From Prunella strophiata (Eukaryota; Chordata; Aves; Passeriformes; Prunellidae), in assembly GCA_036583965.1 (NCBI GenBank), contig JAZBQD010000095.1, positions 40,864 through 104,863 on the forward strand: DNA of 64,000 nucleotides, in the 5' to 3' direction. Positions 1 through 10,335 of this stretch are shown one piece after another. The stretch's first letter is position 1. Each line of letters starts with the position of its first letter. Under the pieces are notes generated by a model. That model searched no databases. It was not told the origin of the DNA and worked only from the letters and a program-made list of their open reading frames with translations. The position numbers and the translations under genes were made by a program.

Positions 1-99
1 GTGTAAGATGCAATAAGGGCAAGTTCTGGCCTGGATGGTTTGACACAAAGTTTTTAGTAAGTCAAATAGTGGTGCATTGTCAGTTTCTCTTAATAGTGC

Positions 100-492
100 T
101 CAGTCTAATCTCTGTGTAATATCAGCAACATAGGCAGAGTCAGTCACAACATTTAAAGGAATATGGGGAAAACGTTGGAAAGCCATAGCTACAGCATGTA
201 GCTCCACCAACTGAGGTGATCCACTCTCAGAACCTTCCAATGTTTGCCATCCACCTTCCCCTTTCCATGTTACAATGGCTTTTCCCATTTTCCCAGAACC
301 ATCGGTGAATACTGTAACACCCTTTAGGGGTGTGGGACTATTTAGTGGCTTTAGAGATAGTGCAGTAGTCCCACTCAACTGCAGTAATCTATGGCTTGGT
401 AGATGGTAAGTAATTTGTCCTGACAAATTTTGCAAGGCACTTTGTAAAACTGTGCTGTTGGCAAAGCACCATTCAAAATGTTCTTGTGTCAC
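100..492 (-). pseudogene. ERV-A RNase H fragment
   Basis: The open stretch of about 130 codons contains a class II RNase H signature. A TDGSG motif (first catalytic Asp) sits near residue 65, an ELHAVAMA helix carries the catalytic Glu near residue 97, and a TDSAYV motif carries the next catalytic Asp near residue 118. It continues the pol gene downstream of the RT fragment at 764-1397, separated by a decayed tether region at 493-763. It would have degraded the RNA strand of RNA-DNA hybrids during reverse transcription. The frame has no start of its own and closes just left of the catalytic core. Confidence 0.75.
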
Positions 493-763
493 AGGTATAA
501 TAAATTTGGAAGGATCTCTTGCATTTAATTGTAAGCATCTCTGATGGCATTTGATGATTAATTATGCAATCAACTCGAAGATGGTAGGTGCCATCTTTTT
601 AGGTTGGTGAGGTAGGGAAATCCACTCTAGAATGTGCAATGGGTCGGACTACTGAGTATCCCACTGTCCAATAATACCAGTAGGGTGAAAATCAACAATG
701 AAAATAAATACAGTAATGCACACCTCTGGGCATATCTGGTGAACTTGTCTGTTATGGCCTGCT

Positions 764-1397
764 CTACACATTGAGAGTGGCTTTTGCCTCTGGGGTCAAT
801 TTTCTGGGAGAAGTTAGCTCAGGATCACGTTTAAGAATGTTGAATAAGGGTGCCAATTGTGGGGTGGTCAATCCTAGATAGGGTCTAACCCAGTTTATAA
901 TACACAAAAATTTTTGTGCGTTGTTGAATGTTTGAATTTTGGTTGTAAGTTGAAGAGTTTGTGGGTGTATGGTCTGATCCATTATTTTGAGTCCTAGGTA
1001 TTTCCATGGTGGTTGCTGCTGCACCTTTTCTGGTGCTACCTGCAGCCCAAATGTTTTTAATGCTTGCATCAGGCTTGGCCAAATCTGTGAAAGGTCTTTT
1101 TTGGTTGGGGTTCCTGTCAAGATACCATCCATGTAGTGGTAACAGTAAGCTGCTGGAAATTGTTCTCTTACTGATGAGAGCGCCTGTGCAACGTACCACT
1201 GACAAATTGTGGGGCTGCTTTTCATGCCCTGTGGCAAAACTTTCCACTGATAATGCTTGACTGGTGCAGTGTTATTAATGGATGGCACTGTAAAAGCAAA
1301 CTTTGGGATATCTTCAGGGTGTAATGGAATAGTAAAAAAGCAATATTTTAAGTTCACAATCAGAATGTCCCAGGTGGCAGGTATCATAGTAGGAGAT
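764..1397 (-). pseudogene. ERV-A reverse transcriptase, palm/thumb fragment
   Basis: From about 1390 leftwards the minus strand reads as retroviral RT. There is a CFFTIPLHPED block (motif A area), an LPQGMKSSPTICQ block (motif B), and a catalytic YxDD-box position reading YMDG. The second catalytic Asp is therefore Gly, which should abolish polymerase activity. The remainder covers the thumb (WKYLGLKI block). The right part of the same open frame, above about 1397, does not look like RT and belongs to the inserted sequence. Family placement (class II, betaretrovirus-like) follows from the motif wording and the neighbouring dUTPase. Confidence 0.75.
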
Positions 1398-1977
1398 TGT
1401 AACAGTGTGGTTGTTGGAGTTCTGGATGCTGAAAAGTTTAGACTTTCTGCGCTGACAGACTCTGACTCCTTGGAAAGCACTGCATTTGACCTGAGGCCAT
1501 GGAGTGGGCTTCCAAAATTGATTGATAGCACTGGGATTATGGGTGTGTAGTTGATTAGAAGTGTGTAGTATCTCAGGGTGGAAAACTTAGAGTTTAAGGC
1601 TTTAGAATATAGTAACATATATAGAGCAAGATGGAGGTTTTAGAGTGGAGGCTGGTCCTACTTGTTTACCTTCTTGTTTACCTTCTTCTTCCTTCTTCTT
1701 CATGGGTTTGGGTGGTATTTTGTAATTGGACAGAAAAGTCCGCATTGCCGACTTTGAGTGATTAGTTATTGGGTTAAAAGTAAAAATAATTTAGGTGTCA
1801 TTTATTAATTGGATAGTTTACCCTTAAAAGACCTTGTAATGAAAGATAGTTAGACATTTTGTACCTTGTTAGTGAAATACTGCAGAACTCACCGCTGTGA
1901 GACTGTAACATAGATAAGAAAAAATAAATATCTAAGCTTGAAAGTGAAATACCGTCTCAAGTGCCTTCAATCCCGAC
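1398..1977 (+). mobile_element. Probable solo LTR inserted in ERV-A RT
   Basis: RT similarity stops near 1397, and sequence beginning TGTAACAG and ending CCCGACA follows, giving TGT...ACA ends. An AATAAATATC polyadenylation-type signal lies at about 1925, some 50 bp before the right end. I found no convincing target-site duplication, so the exact boundaries are uncertain. Confidence 0.4.
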
Positions 1978-1983
1978 ACTGAC

Positions 1984-2480
1984 AGAGGTAGAAAAAAAGA
2001 AAGCGAAAACTGGCACATGGTAATATGGATGGTGTTTTGCTGCTACCTTTCCCAAATGTGTCTTCTGAGAAAGCTGTTCAGGCAAGTACAGACAGCTCAC
2101 TCAATCCACACTCTCACCACAGATAGGTCAGTGAAAAAAGATGGAAAGGGTCTCTGTATAGAGTTCCAGAGAGGTTTATTGTAGAGTCATGCCGAAGGAT
2201 TCCAGAGACAAAAGCCGAGCAAACAGTGCAGGGCCCTGGCTTAAGTATGGGGTCAGAAGCCAATCATTTGAGGGCACAGGGGTAGTACAAAGGGCAGGGC
2301 AAAGGGCAGTGAGCTATGAGGAAAGGGCAGGGCAGATTACATAGCTGCAGGGCACCATGGGAGAACCCCCTTTCGACTCACCCTAAGGAAACAGGTATTC
2401 TCAAAGCCTGTGGTGAATTCTTCCAGGGCAACATCCTAAAAGTTTCCCTAATAGGCTCAAAGGCCTCCACAGGAGATGGC
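1984..2480 (-). mobile_element. LTR-like fragment in ERV-A RT
   Basis: This stretch has no retroviral coding signature but holds a minus-strand AATAAA at 2175-2180 followed by GC-richer sequence, as in the R/U5 part of an LTR. It fills the gap between the two RT segments. The boundaries are approximate and the family was not recognised. Confidence 0.3.
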
Positions 2481-2822
2481 TTACCAGGTTGCAAAGCACC
2501 CATGCTTTCCATGACAGCATTGATTTTTCTTAAGTCATGGAGCAACCTCCATTTACCAGATTTATTTTTTTATAACAAATATCAGAGTGTTCCATGGGCT
2601 TATTGATGGTTCTATGTGCCCTTGAACTAGTTGCTCTTGCACAGGGGATTTAAGAGCATGCAGTTTCTCTTTCTCAAGGGACCACTGTGGAACCCACACA
2701 GGTTGTGTAGTGAGCCATTTTAGGGCTAATGTGGGATACTTTACACCCTTTAATACAGTGGCCCCCGTTAAAAATCCATCCCCACCTGGACTCCCCATGC
2801 CTACAGAATATCCCTCCCCCAC
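2481..2822 (-). pseudogene. ERV-A reverse transcriptase, N-terminal fragment
   Basis: The minus-strand open stretch up to 2822 carries the RT amino-terminal pattern: a PVWVPQW segment, an [15 protein letters not shown] segment (fingers), then an FVIKK box. The following frame gives the [21 protein letters not shown] block just before the insertion. Together with 764-1397 it is one RT split by about 1.1 kb of inserted LTR-type DNA. Frameshifts separate the blocks. Gag and PR lie upstream in the normal order. Confidence 0.7.
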
Positions 2823-2829
2823 AGGTTAA

Positions 2830-3460
2830 GTGGTGCAATGGTGATGTATGGCCAAATCATATCTGTCTGACCCTCAGGATTTTTGACCAACACAGGTTTG
2901 CTACTCAACCAGCTCTGTGTGATCCTTACAAGGCCAGCAATGGCAGATCCCACGGCAGTGTTAGGCCATGATGGAGGCCAAATGTTGGCAGAAATTATGG
3001 TAATGTCTGCCCGTGTCGATCATTCCACTGACCTCTGTCTGTGAGGGACTTGCCAGAGACATTGTGATGGTACAAACCATATTAGGTCTTTGATCACATA
3101 CGACCTGAGTCCACTACACCTGGGGCTCTCCTGTTGACCCAAAGCCTAGGTCTCCTCACACCCTAGAATCTATTCCGGGGACAGAAGACTTAAAAGGGAT
3201 GAGTTGAGCAATTTGGGGTTTAGCAGGAATAGTCACAGGTGGAGTAAGGGTTGATACCAAAGCATGTATTTGTCCTGTAAAATCAGAGTCTATAATACCT
3301 GGGTGTACAAAAATACCTTATAGACTGGCACTGGATCATCCAATCAGCGGTGCACTCAGTCCTTTCCTATGGGCCCCTGGGCCTCAAAAGGGATCTTAAG
3401 TACCTTTAATGTGCTTATAGTCATTGGGATTGAGGTGGAAACATCAGTTACAGCTGATCC
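2830..3460 (-). pseudogene. ERV-A protease and dUTPase remnant
   Basis: In shifting minus-strand frames, a block near 3180-3460 reads like the C-terminal half of a retroviral dUTPase, including a PGIIDSDFTGQI motif corresponding to the conserved G-[VI]-I-D-x-D-Y/F-x-G signature. Immediately downstream, near 2850-3015, is an aspartic protease: the active-site position reads STRAD where a DTGAD-type motif is expected, followed by an NLWGRDIL block. A dUTPase fused ahead of protease is known from betaretroviruses. The active-site lesion and multiple stops make it non-functional. It was seen by manual translation only. Confidence 0.6.
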
Positions 3461-3642
3461 TCTTGTCCTTCCTGTGAGCTGGTCACATAAGCTTGCACAG
3501 GAAGGCTGGAAGATGTTTGTATCGTCGTGTGTCTTCCTCTCACGCCCAGTCTCCCATTTCCCTGGTCCTTAAGAAGTTGTCCATTAATATGGATTTTGGA
3601 TTTGCATAGTCTGGTCACATGACCGGATCTCCCACATCAGTT

Positions 3643-4483
3643 TCAGTTTACATTTACATTCACCTGTCCTTGAAATGTCCCCAGTGGAATTGGCTTGCAG
3701 AGACAGTTAGCTTTCATGTGGCCTTGTTGTCCACATCTGTAACAATGGGGTGACAGTCTTACAGCAGCTGCAATAGAATCTGCTAACAAAGACATGCTAT
3801 GGAATTCAGATCTAACTTGGGTACAGGCATTTATCATGTCATCTAAAGATGGATTTTCACTCAGCAACAGTTCTATGATTTTTCTGAAATCTTCCTTAGC
3901 ATTGTACTTTGCCAGTTGTAAAATTAATTGATTTCTGGCCTCAGTATTTACAATTTGTTTTTCCATGGCATCCTGCAGTCTTTCTATAAATTGCAGGTAT
4001 GAATCTTTAACCCCTTGTTTGATCTTTGAATATTGTTGGGTTAGGTGAGCCATGTTTGCCATTTTGAACAGAGCCTGTATCCCCAAATCTTTTACTTATG
4101 CCAACACCAATGGATGCAACTGTGCTTGAAGTTGTGGGTCTCCCACTGGTGGTAATCCAAGGAGCTGAGAAACCCCTGTCCCAAAACATGGATCTTGTTG
4201 CAAAACTTAGGTTTTGTAGTTCTTGCCCCTCTGCACTGCATCACCAGGTGGATTCGAATACCATATATTGAACTGGGGTATATATCAATTTAGCTAGCTG
4301 CTTAATATGGAAAGGAGTTACTTCTTCTGCAGTTAGAAATTGTAGCATGTTTGCTACTGCAGGATACCCTAGTCCATGCTTTGCAGCAAGCTGGCACAGT
4401 TCAGAAAGGACCGGCCGCTGAAAAGGTGTGTACTTATCAAGCACGGTTCCACTTCCTCTCAGCACTGGGTATGCTTCAACCAT
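3643..4483 (-). pseudogene. ERV-A gag, capsid and nucleocapsid
   Basis: Two minus-strand open stretches (4241-4483 and 3643-4086) encode capsid-like sequence. The second has a major-homology-region-like QGVKDSYLQFIERL segment, then a single zinc knuckle CYRCGQQGHMKANC (CX2CX4HX4C) near residue 120. The element would have supplied the structural polyprotein for particle assembly and RNA packaging. A frameshift lies in the 4087-4240 gap, and the frame ends just after the knuckle, where the pro region begins. Confidence 0.75.
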
Positions 4484-5406
4484 CCCATCCCCAGGCTCCT
4501 AACCACCTGATATAGGCACGTTGATTTTATCTGCACCCTCAAAATCCCCTCTTGCGATTGTTGCTTGCTTTACCTGTCTCCAGACCAGATCAGGTGTAGC
4601 TGTTAGCAGCGCAGCGGTGGCGTCCCTTTGGGGCTTGGCAGATGGGCGATGGCTCAGGTTCCCTCCGCAGGTGTCTCCAAAGTCCCTAGCCAGTATGTGT
4701 CCCTAAGGCTGTCCCAGCTCCAGCTGTAGTGGCGGCAGCGCCCAGTTCCGGGATCCTGCGTCCTGCCAGTGCTTCCGGGTATGAGGGTGATTTGGCTTCC
4801 AGGTACATGCGCTGACACATCTCCGTCATCTGCCCATGAGTTACGGCAGCGAGGGGGCATGCCAAGCAGAGGCTGGACTGTAGGCACAGTTTCGGAACCA
4901 AACCAATCAGCCTTGAGCAGAGGCAGTCCGAGCGCATCTGTGGTGGCAAAAGACACAGTGTGGTCTGGCACAGCTGCAGAGCTCTTGCATGGCATGGCAG
5001 CGTGGTCCAATGCAGAACAGCGGCTTGGTGCAGATGCAGAGCACTCCACCGGCTAGATGTCTCGGCACAGCATGACTCCGCAGCTTGACGCGGCACAGCG
5101 GTTTGGCAAGGCTGCCTCACCTGTCCTCTCCTCCCTTGTGCCCAGTGCCCCATCCTCACTACACTTCTCAGTTTTTAACTGCCTAAACAAGTCCAAAATG
5201 AGCCTCCAGGGCTTTATAACTTTTATGGTAGCTTCATCGCCTATGGAGCCTGCCTCGATTATGAATCTCCCAGTCTGCTCACAAGTTTTTAAATCCAGGG
5301 TTGCTTCTTTAGTTGTGTCCAACACATGGTCCTTAGACTACATCAGCAATGCTAACAAAGCATGCTCTTCATATTCTACCCCCCATTCCCGTAAGGGAGG
5401 GTCCAT
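4484..5406 (-). pseudogene. ERV-A gag, matrix and linker region
   Basis: A plausible gag ATG is at 5406-5404 on the minus strand. It opens a short acidic segment that is closed by an in-frame stop after about 20 codons; the same frame then continues as a 90-codon matrix-like stretch to 5053. The 4484-5050 part is rich in Gln, Ala, Pro and Cys and is probably the decayed linker between matrix and capsid. The position directly after leader and 5' LTR supports the assignment; there is no sharp domain motif. Confidence 0.5.
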
Positions 5407-5560
5407 ACCTTAATAACTGGCTGTTCTTCCACCGAAATTGATCCTCCCATATTTCCCAGCTGCATTCTTCTATTTACAGGGGTATTTACAAGGGTCTGGA
5501 GTTAGGCAGCTCTTCACGCTGCCCTCTGTCTTCCCTCTCTACCTGCAGCAGCTCTTGGAT

Positions 5561-5578
5561 CAGGTTGGGGGTTCGCCA
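5561..5578 (-). promoter_or_regulatory. ERV-A primer-binding site candidate
   Basis: Two bases inside the LTR end, the minus strand reads TGGCGAACCCCCAACCTG. A TGG start directly after the LTR is the expected primer-binding-site layout. I could not assign the tRNA by eye. Confidence 0.5.
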
Positions 5579-5580
5579 CT

Positions 5581-5928
5581 TGTCGCAGTTTTGGAGACAG
5601 GCACATGACTGAACATACTGAGTTCATGCGACAGCAGCCAACCTTTATTAATGGACGGCCCCTTTTATAGGGGCTTCAAAATTCCTGTGCTTGAACACCT
5701 GATTGGTTGAGGTCTCAACACCACCCAGCTCACTGGCCAATTAGATATCTGCATTCAGGATTGAATGGGATTGGCTGGGGTCCCCTGTTTGAGTTTGAAT
5801 CCAACCTATCATTGTCTTATCTGGGGACTCATTTACTTCTACTCTTAAATGAACTAGACTAGTCGAGTTGGGGGTCTGTTATGGCCAATTTTATCTGTGC
5901 AGCTTACAGACTAGCTGTAGCTGTCACA
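5581..5928 (-). mobile_element. ERV-A 5' LTR
   Basis: The 348-bp block begins TGTCGCAGTT and ends AGCTGTCACA on the plus strand, imperfect inverted termini with TG/CA ends. In minus orientation it has a TATAAAA box at 5663-5669 and an AATAAA at 5644-5649 in the correct U3-R-U5 order, then a PBS-like site. No second copy is in the window, so its age cannot be estimated here. Confidence 0.65.
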
Positions 5929-6342
5929 CACGCCGGAGAAGTTCACGGAGAACTGTCTCCGATAGGAGAGACTCCATGGTCTCACAGGGGAAGGACTCCT
6001 CTCTCAGAGCAGCAGAAGAAAATCTCCGTGATTAACTGACCAAAACCCCCATGCCCTGTCTCCCTATGCTATCAGTGGGAAGGAGGGAGGGGCTGGGTGG
6101 AAAAGGTGTTTTAAGGGCTTATTTTACTTTTTGTTATCCTACTCTGATTTTGTTAGTAAAAAATTTCACTTTGCAACCTTAAGTTGAATATGTTTTGCCC
6201 TTAGAGTGTTTTCTTCTGGTCCTTATCTCAACTCATGAAGCCTTTGTTAACTTTTTTCCTCTCCTCTGCCTAGCTGTGGCAGGGGAGGGCGAGTGAGCGA
6301 CTCTTGTGGGTGTCTGGCTTTGGGCCAGTGTCAAACCACAAC
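5929..6342 (+). mobile_element. LTR fragment, plus strand, abutting ERV-A
   Basis: The right end matches in style a common avian LTR: a GTTAGTAAAAAA tract near 6150, a TCCTTATCTCAACTCATGA segment near 6220, and a CCAGTGTCAAACCACAACA terminus at about 6342. The left boundary abuts ERV-A and could be truncated. Family recognition is from memory of avian ERVs and was not searched. Confidence 0.45.
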
Positions 6343-6975
6343 ATAGGGTTGGGGGTTGCAAGAAAGTAGGCTTTAGTCATAACAATGTTTCATCCTGGAC
6401 ATAGTTTGGATCAGCACTTTCTTTGGAAGTGTGAGAACAGGAATGTTATACCACTCAGGCATTGAATATTTTCCAAGGTTGTTCATAGGGAAAACAGGAG
6501 CTTGTTAGACAACAGCAGTTCCTGGGAACAAGGCAGTGTTTCTGATAAGCTTGGGAAGAGCTGAGCCCATGTGCTGTTTTCAAGGCTGAGGCCAAATGAG
6601 CATTTCTCAGATGACACTGCGGCCTGGAAAGGATGAAGGGGGAATGCACCATCACAATGAAACAGGCAGATGTTTTATAATGAAGGCCACAGGCCTGTTA
6701 TTTTTATATAAATTGCATATTGAGTTAAATTCATGTATAAGTCTTTCTAGGTTCAAGGTATGAACTATTTCTAAGTCCATGTGAAAGAAAATAATTATCT
6801 TGCAGGGCTCTCAGTCAAACACTGGTAACACCTCACATGATTCAAAATTGAAAACAGATTGCCAAAGATAACCATCTACAATTGGTTTAATTGCTGAAAT
6901 CAGACCAGTTTCCTTATATGTTTCAGTTTCTCAGCTGTCTAGCACACTTCAGAACTTTATATAGATGATATTACC
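6343..6975. other. Unassigned AT-rich sequence
   Basis: I see no open coding pattern or repeat signature here. The short open frames are unsupported. Confidence 0.4.
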
Positions 6976-7064
6976 TATCCATCCATCCATTCATCCATCC
7001 ATCCATCCATCCATCCATCCATCCATCCATCCATCCATCCATCCATCCATCCATCCATCCATGT
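6976..7064 (+). repeat. (ATCC)n microsatellite
   Basis: About 20 nearly perfect ATCC units, with one TTCATCC interruption, degrade rightwards into ATCT-type units up to about 7105. The tract produces spurious Ile-His-Pro-Ser open frames. Confidence 0.95.
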
Positions 7065-7127
7065 ATCTATCAATCTATGCATCTATCATCTATCTACTGA
7101 TTGATATCAGAAGTCAAGTAAGCATAT

Positions 7128-7452
7128 CACAGATTCACAGAATATGCTGAGTTGGAAGGGACCCACCAGGATCATTGAGTCCAACTCCTGGCCCTGCACA
7201 GGACACCCCAAGAGTCACACCATGTGCCTGAGAGTGTTGTCTAAATGCTTCTTGAACTCTGGCGTGCTTGGTGCTTAGACCACTTCCCTGGGGAGCCTGT
7301 TCCAATGCCCAAACACCCTCTAGGTGAAGAACTTTTTCCTAATATCCAACCCAAACCTCCTATGACGCAACTTCAAGCTAATCCCGGCAGGTCATGTCAC
7401 TGGTCACAAGACAGAAGAGATTGGTGTCTGCCCCTCCTCTTCCCCTCACAAG
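7128..7452 (-). mobile_element. CR1-1 LINE, 3' end segment
   Basis: The plus strand starts with CACAGATTCACAGAATATG, the complement of the 8-bp terminal repeat found at avian CR1 3' ends. The GTTGGAAGGGACC and GAGTCCAACTCC blocks of the CR1 3' region follow. The element reads on the minus strand and is interrupted at 7452 by an LTR, then resumes at 8429. Confidence 0.9.
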
Positions 7453-8423
7453 TGTGCTAGTTTGAGAGCAAACCAGTGGAAGACTCCAAGTCAGAAATAC
7501 AATTTAACAGGAAAATTAAAATAAAGGTAGAAAACACTGACTTAAACTGACAGAGTCAAGATACAACCTGACACCCTCTTGGTCAGGGTGGTGGTAGCAG
7601 TCCCATTAAATGGTGGCTGCAGTCCTCTTGAAGTGATAGATGTGGTTCTGTTGAAGCAGCGATTGTGTAGAAGGGTCTGGTCTTCCACTAAAGGTCCAGT
7701 GGTGGTGATGTAGCTCTTGTCCTATGGAAATCCAGTAGGTGAGGCTGCTTGTGGTGTTCCAAATATCAGACTATATCGAGGTAGGAATGCTTGGTTCCTC
7801 CCCCTGGGCGGAGCATTTCACAATGGGATGATGTAATTTTATGAGTCATGCAGTGAGAAGACTCGATGGCCCATTAGCAGAAGATAGCCTCCAGAGGGAG
7901 TCATCAGGGATGTGTCATGGAAGACACAAAGAACACTGCCCCACCTGTTTTTAACAGCTTATGATGATGCCTTAATTTTTAGCTTTTATATTTTTCAGAT
8001 TAGTACTGCTTTAGTAAACTAAAACTCCATAGCCTGTCAGCTGCTGTTCTCCCATTTTATTCAAACAAAACAACACCTTACTTTCTCAGGCCCTGAAAAA
8101 TGTAAACAACTGTCAAGGAGGGAGAGCAGACTGGGGGAATGGGACTCCATTACCTGAAGCTGTAATTGGACAATTACCTCTGATATGCAAATAGACCAAA
8201 CTTATATCTGTCCTAAAAACTTGTGACAGTTGTCCATCTTGGGTGTAGTCTCTGCGAGACTCCTGCACTGCCCAAGGTGTACCCTTTGAAGGCCTTTCAA
8301 TAAATACCTACTTCTATCTTTTAACTCTGACTAGCATCTGTTCTAGGTAGCCTCTCCAGGCATCAATGAAGATGGTAATAGAATACATACTTTTGGTTAC
8401 ATCTTACATTGTAATCTAAGACA
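7453..8423 (-). mobile_element. Solo LTR inserted in CR1-1, itself interrupted
   Basis: It starts TGTGCTAG, ends TAAGACA, and is flanked by a 5-bp TSD ACAAG (7448-7452 and 8424-8428). Blocks such as CCAAGTCAGAAATACAA and GAGATGGTAATA-like sequence near the right end align by eye with the ERV-D LTRs (27618-28122, 32705-33208), so it belongs to a related, more diverged ERVL LTR family. A 400-bp second LTR plus a 4-bp TSD interrupts it at 7966-8365, leaving about 567 bp of its own sequence. Confidence 0.85.
7966..8365 (+). mobile_element. Solo LTR nested in another solo LTR
   Basis: It begins TGATGCCT and ends AGGCATCA, a perfect 8-bp inverted terminal repeat, and is flanked by ATGA (7962-7965 and 8366-8369). 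In plus orientation it has CTTTCAATAAATACC near 8300 as polyadenylation signal and a CTAGCATCTGTTCTAGG U5. The host LTR reads continuously across the insertion, confirming the order of events. Confidence 0.85.
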
Positions 8424-8428
8424 ACAAG

Positions 8429-8815
8429 GAAGTTTTAAACTGCAGTGAGGTGTCCCCTCAGTCTCCTCTTCTCTAGACCAAGTGACCTCAGCTGCTGCTC
8501 ATACAGTTTCTCGCAAGGCCCCTCACCATCTTTGTTGTCCTCCTTTGCTCAATATCTAATAGCTTAACGTCTTTCTTACATTGTGGTACACAAAACCACA
8601 CACAATATTCAGGGTGAGGGGCAACAGCGCAGAGCAGAATGGGACAATAACCTCCCTTCCCCGCCTGGCAATGCTGTGCCTGATGGACGCCAGGACACTG
8701 TTGGCCCTCCTGTCTCCCAGGGCACTGCTGGCTCAAATTCAACTTTCCATTGACCAAGATCCCCAGGTTCCTTTCCGCAGCACTGCTTTTCAGCATCTCT
8801 TTCCCCAGTTTGTAC
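8429..8815 (-). mobile_element. CR1-1 LINE, reverse transcriptase C-terminus and 3' UTR segment
   Basis: CR1 sequence resumes directly after the LTR TSD (AGTGAGGTGTCCCCTCAGTC block). On the minus strand, 8488-8815 translates as the C-terminal CR1 ORF2 tail, with an AAERNLGILVNGKLN block, a PHPEYCVWFC block, and an IEQRRTTKMVRGL block. The frame is continuous but truncated at 8815 by the next LTR and decayed in places. CR1 retrotransposes by target-primed reverse transcription; this copy is inactive. Confidence 0.85.
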
Positions 8816-9507
8816 TGTCTCGGTTTCGAGACAAGTTTAGGAGAACAACACTCTGGAATAAGTGTTTTCTGAAAAAAAAAAAAAAAAGGGTTCCAACAAT
8901 CCAATAAGAAATTAATACAAGTAGATGAAAGTGCAAAAAAAAAAAACAAACTCCAGCTGTTTGTTGACAGTGTACACACAGCATGGGAAAAAAGGTAAAT
9001 GCTAGATACTGAACTGTCAGAACAAAAACAAAAAAGAAAAAAAACAAGCTAGTGAGAGGAAAGATGTGTGCTAATGTCTTTACAATAATTTGACGGGTGA
9101 AGGTATGGGTGTGAATGTCTTTGGAATGGGTCTTAATGTTTCTACTGACTTTGGGCAACAGGTTATTTTCAGAGCCCAGACAGCTTGGCTCCTGAAACAG
9201 ACAAGGGTCTGCACAAGACTGAACTTCTTAACTTTGGGGCAAAATGACAGGTTCAAGGGGGGAATATGAGGTAGGCAGTTTGGGAAGGCTGTACCTTCCT
9301 AGTACCTCAGCCAATGGGGAAAGGAACAGGACAACATGTGGCTGGGAGTTTAGGATGAAAGGGAGGCTGCTTCCACCTGAAACCGTGAGAGACAAAACCC
9401 CGTGGGCATGTACCCCAGTGAACTCTCCCTTTATTCGAATAAAGTTGAAGGAGTTGTCTGTCTCCTTTTTGGACATAAACCTCTGGCATTTGTGGATTTT
9501 CCTGACA
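8816..9507 (+). mobile_element. LTR inserted in CR1-1, plus strand
   Basis: It starts TGTCTCGGTTTCGAGACA and ends TTTTCCTGACA. In plus orientation, CCCTTTATTCGAATAAAGTTG near 9430 holds the polyadenylation signal. It contains A-rich runs at about 8873-8888 and 8936-8946. A reverse-oriented relative is visible at 26477 (CCTTTATTTGAATAAAGG, TGTTAGGAAAATTAATCC). No clean TSD was found; the right flank carries the next LTR insertion. Confidence 0.65.
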
Positions 9508-9512
9508 CTAGC

Positions 9513-10156
9513 TGAAACATGGGGTCAGAAACTAGAGGATATATATTAATCACAGAAATTAAAAGGTATTGATTAAGAATAGACAAATAAATGATGGACA
9601 TTGCTTAATATTTGCTGCATCCTTGATTGCGTGAGAAAGGAAAGAACTTCGAGCAAAACAGCAAGAAAGAATGCAAGGATGCCTGATAAGAGGAAGGATG
9701 TTTATCAAGAACAGGATACAGTATGCAAGGATACTGAGAGAATGAGGCTTCTTGGGCCCCTGAAACCAGATGAATCTGGACTCCTGGCTTGGACAGTAGC
9801 CAAAAGATCAGTAAGCATGCACAAGGCACCGGGGTCAGAAAGTCAACCCTGAGGAAGACAACTTTTCTTCATCCCCTATGACCCCTGAGACCCCTGAGAG
9901 GACCACCAGAGACAACTGCACAGGCACAAAGGACTGATAAGATGATTAGCATATGAAGTGGAGAGGGAGGGGAGCCAGGAAATTATCTGTTGTAGAACTT
10001 AATGCATATGTAACATCCTAGGGGATAAAAGAAAACGCGTGTGTACAGGGGGTACGCATGTCTTTGTGGAGACATCCCCATGCGTCTGGCTGAATAAAAA
10101 CATACCTACTTTAAAACTCATTTTGTCTTTGAGTTTTAGAGTCTCTCCGCATGTCA
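9513..10156 (+). mobile_element. Solo LTR, 644 bp, with TSD
   Basis: It begins TGAAACATGGGGTCAG and ends CCGCATGTCA, flanked by CTAGC (9508-9512 and 10157-10161). GGCTGAATAAAAACATACC near 10090 provides the polyadenylation signal in plus orientation. A shorter, reverse-oriented member of the family is the ERV-C LTR at 22396-22664, and a diverged one is at 52167-52684. Confidence 0.85.
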
Positions 10157-10161
10157 CTAGC

Positions 10162-10335
10162 CAAGCAAAAAAAAAAAAACAGACTGTACGGCACACCAGA
10201 TGCCTTAGGAGTGAGGCTTTGAAAAAGCCCACCAAAGAGCCCCCAGGCTCCCCACTCCCCAGACCCACCTTAAAGCTACAGCAACCATATTTGGGCATAA
10301 AACAGACAATCAGGGAATAGACTAATCATCATAAA
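10162..10335. other. Residual non-CR1 sequence between LTR and CR1
   Basis: A 174-bp stretch with an A12 run separates the LTR pair from the resumption of CR1. It may be leader sequence of the element that left the 8816-9507 LTR. No coding pattern is visible. Confidence 0.4.

Larger units (their letters stand above)
1..5928 (-). mobile_element. ERV-A: betaretrovirus-like provirus, 5' part
   Basis: This is a minus-strand provirus entering the window with its 5' LTR at 5581-5928 and running leftwards through leader, gag, a dUTPase-plus-protease region, reverse transcriptase and RNase H. Integrase, any env and the 3' LTR would lie to the left of position 1. The gene order, the single CCHC knuckle seen in gag, and a dUTPase fold next to protease are features of class II (betaretrovirus-like) elements. 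All coding segments carry frameshifts or stops, and an LTR-bearing insertion interrupts RT around 1398-2480. It is a dead provirus fragment. Confidence 0.8.

Noticed and set aside
4686..5159. 157-codon Gln/Cys-rich minus-strand frame as a separate gene
   Set aside because: It overlaps the degraded ERV-A gag linker; no independent motif supports a host gene.
6976..7105. CRISPR-like repeat array
   Set aside because: It is a simple tetranucleotide microsatellite without spacers, in a vertebrate genome.
6965..7150. Open frame with repeated His-Pro-Ser-Ile
   Set aside because: It is the (ATCC)n microsatellite read in frame.
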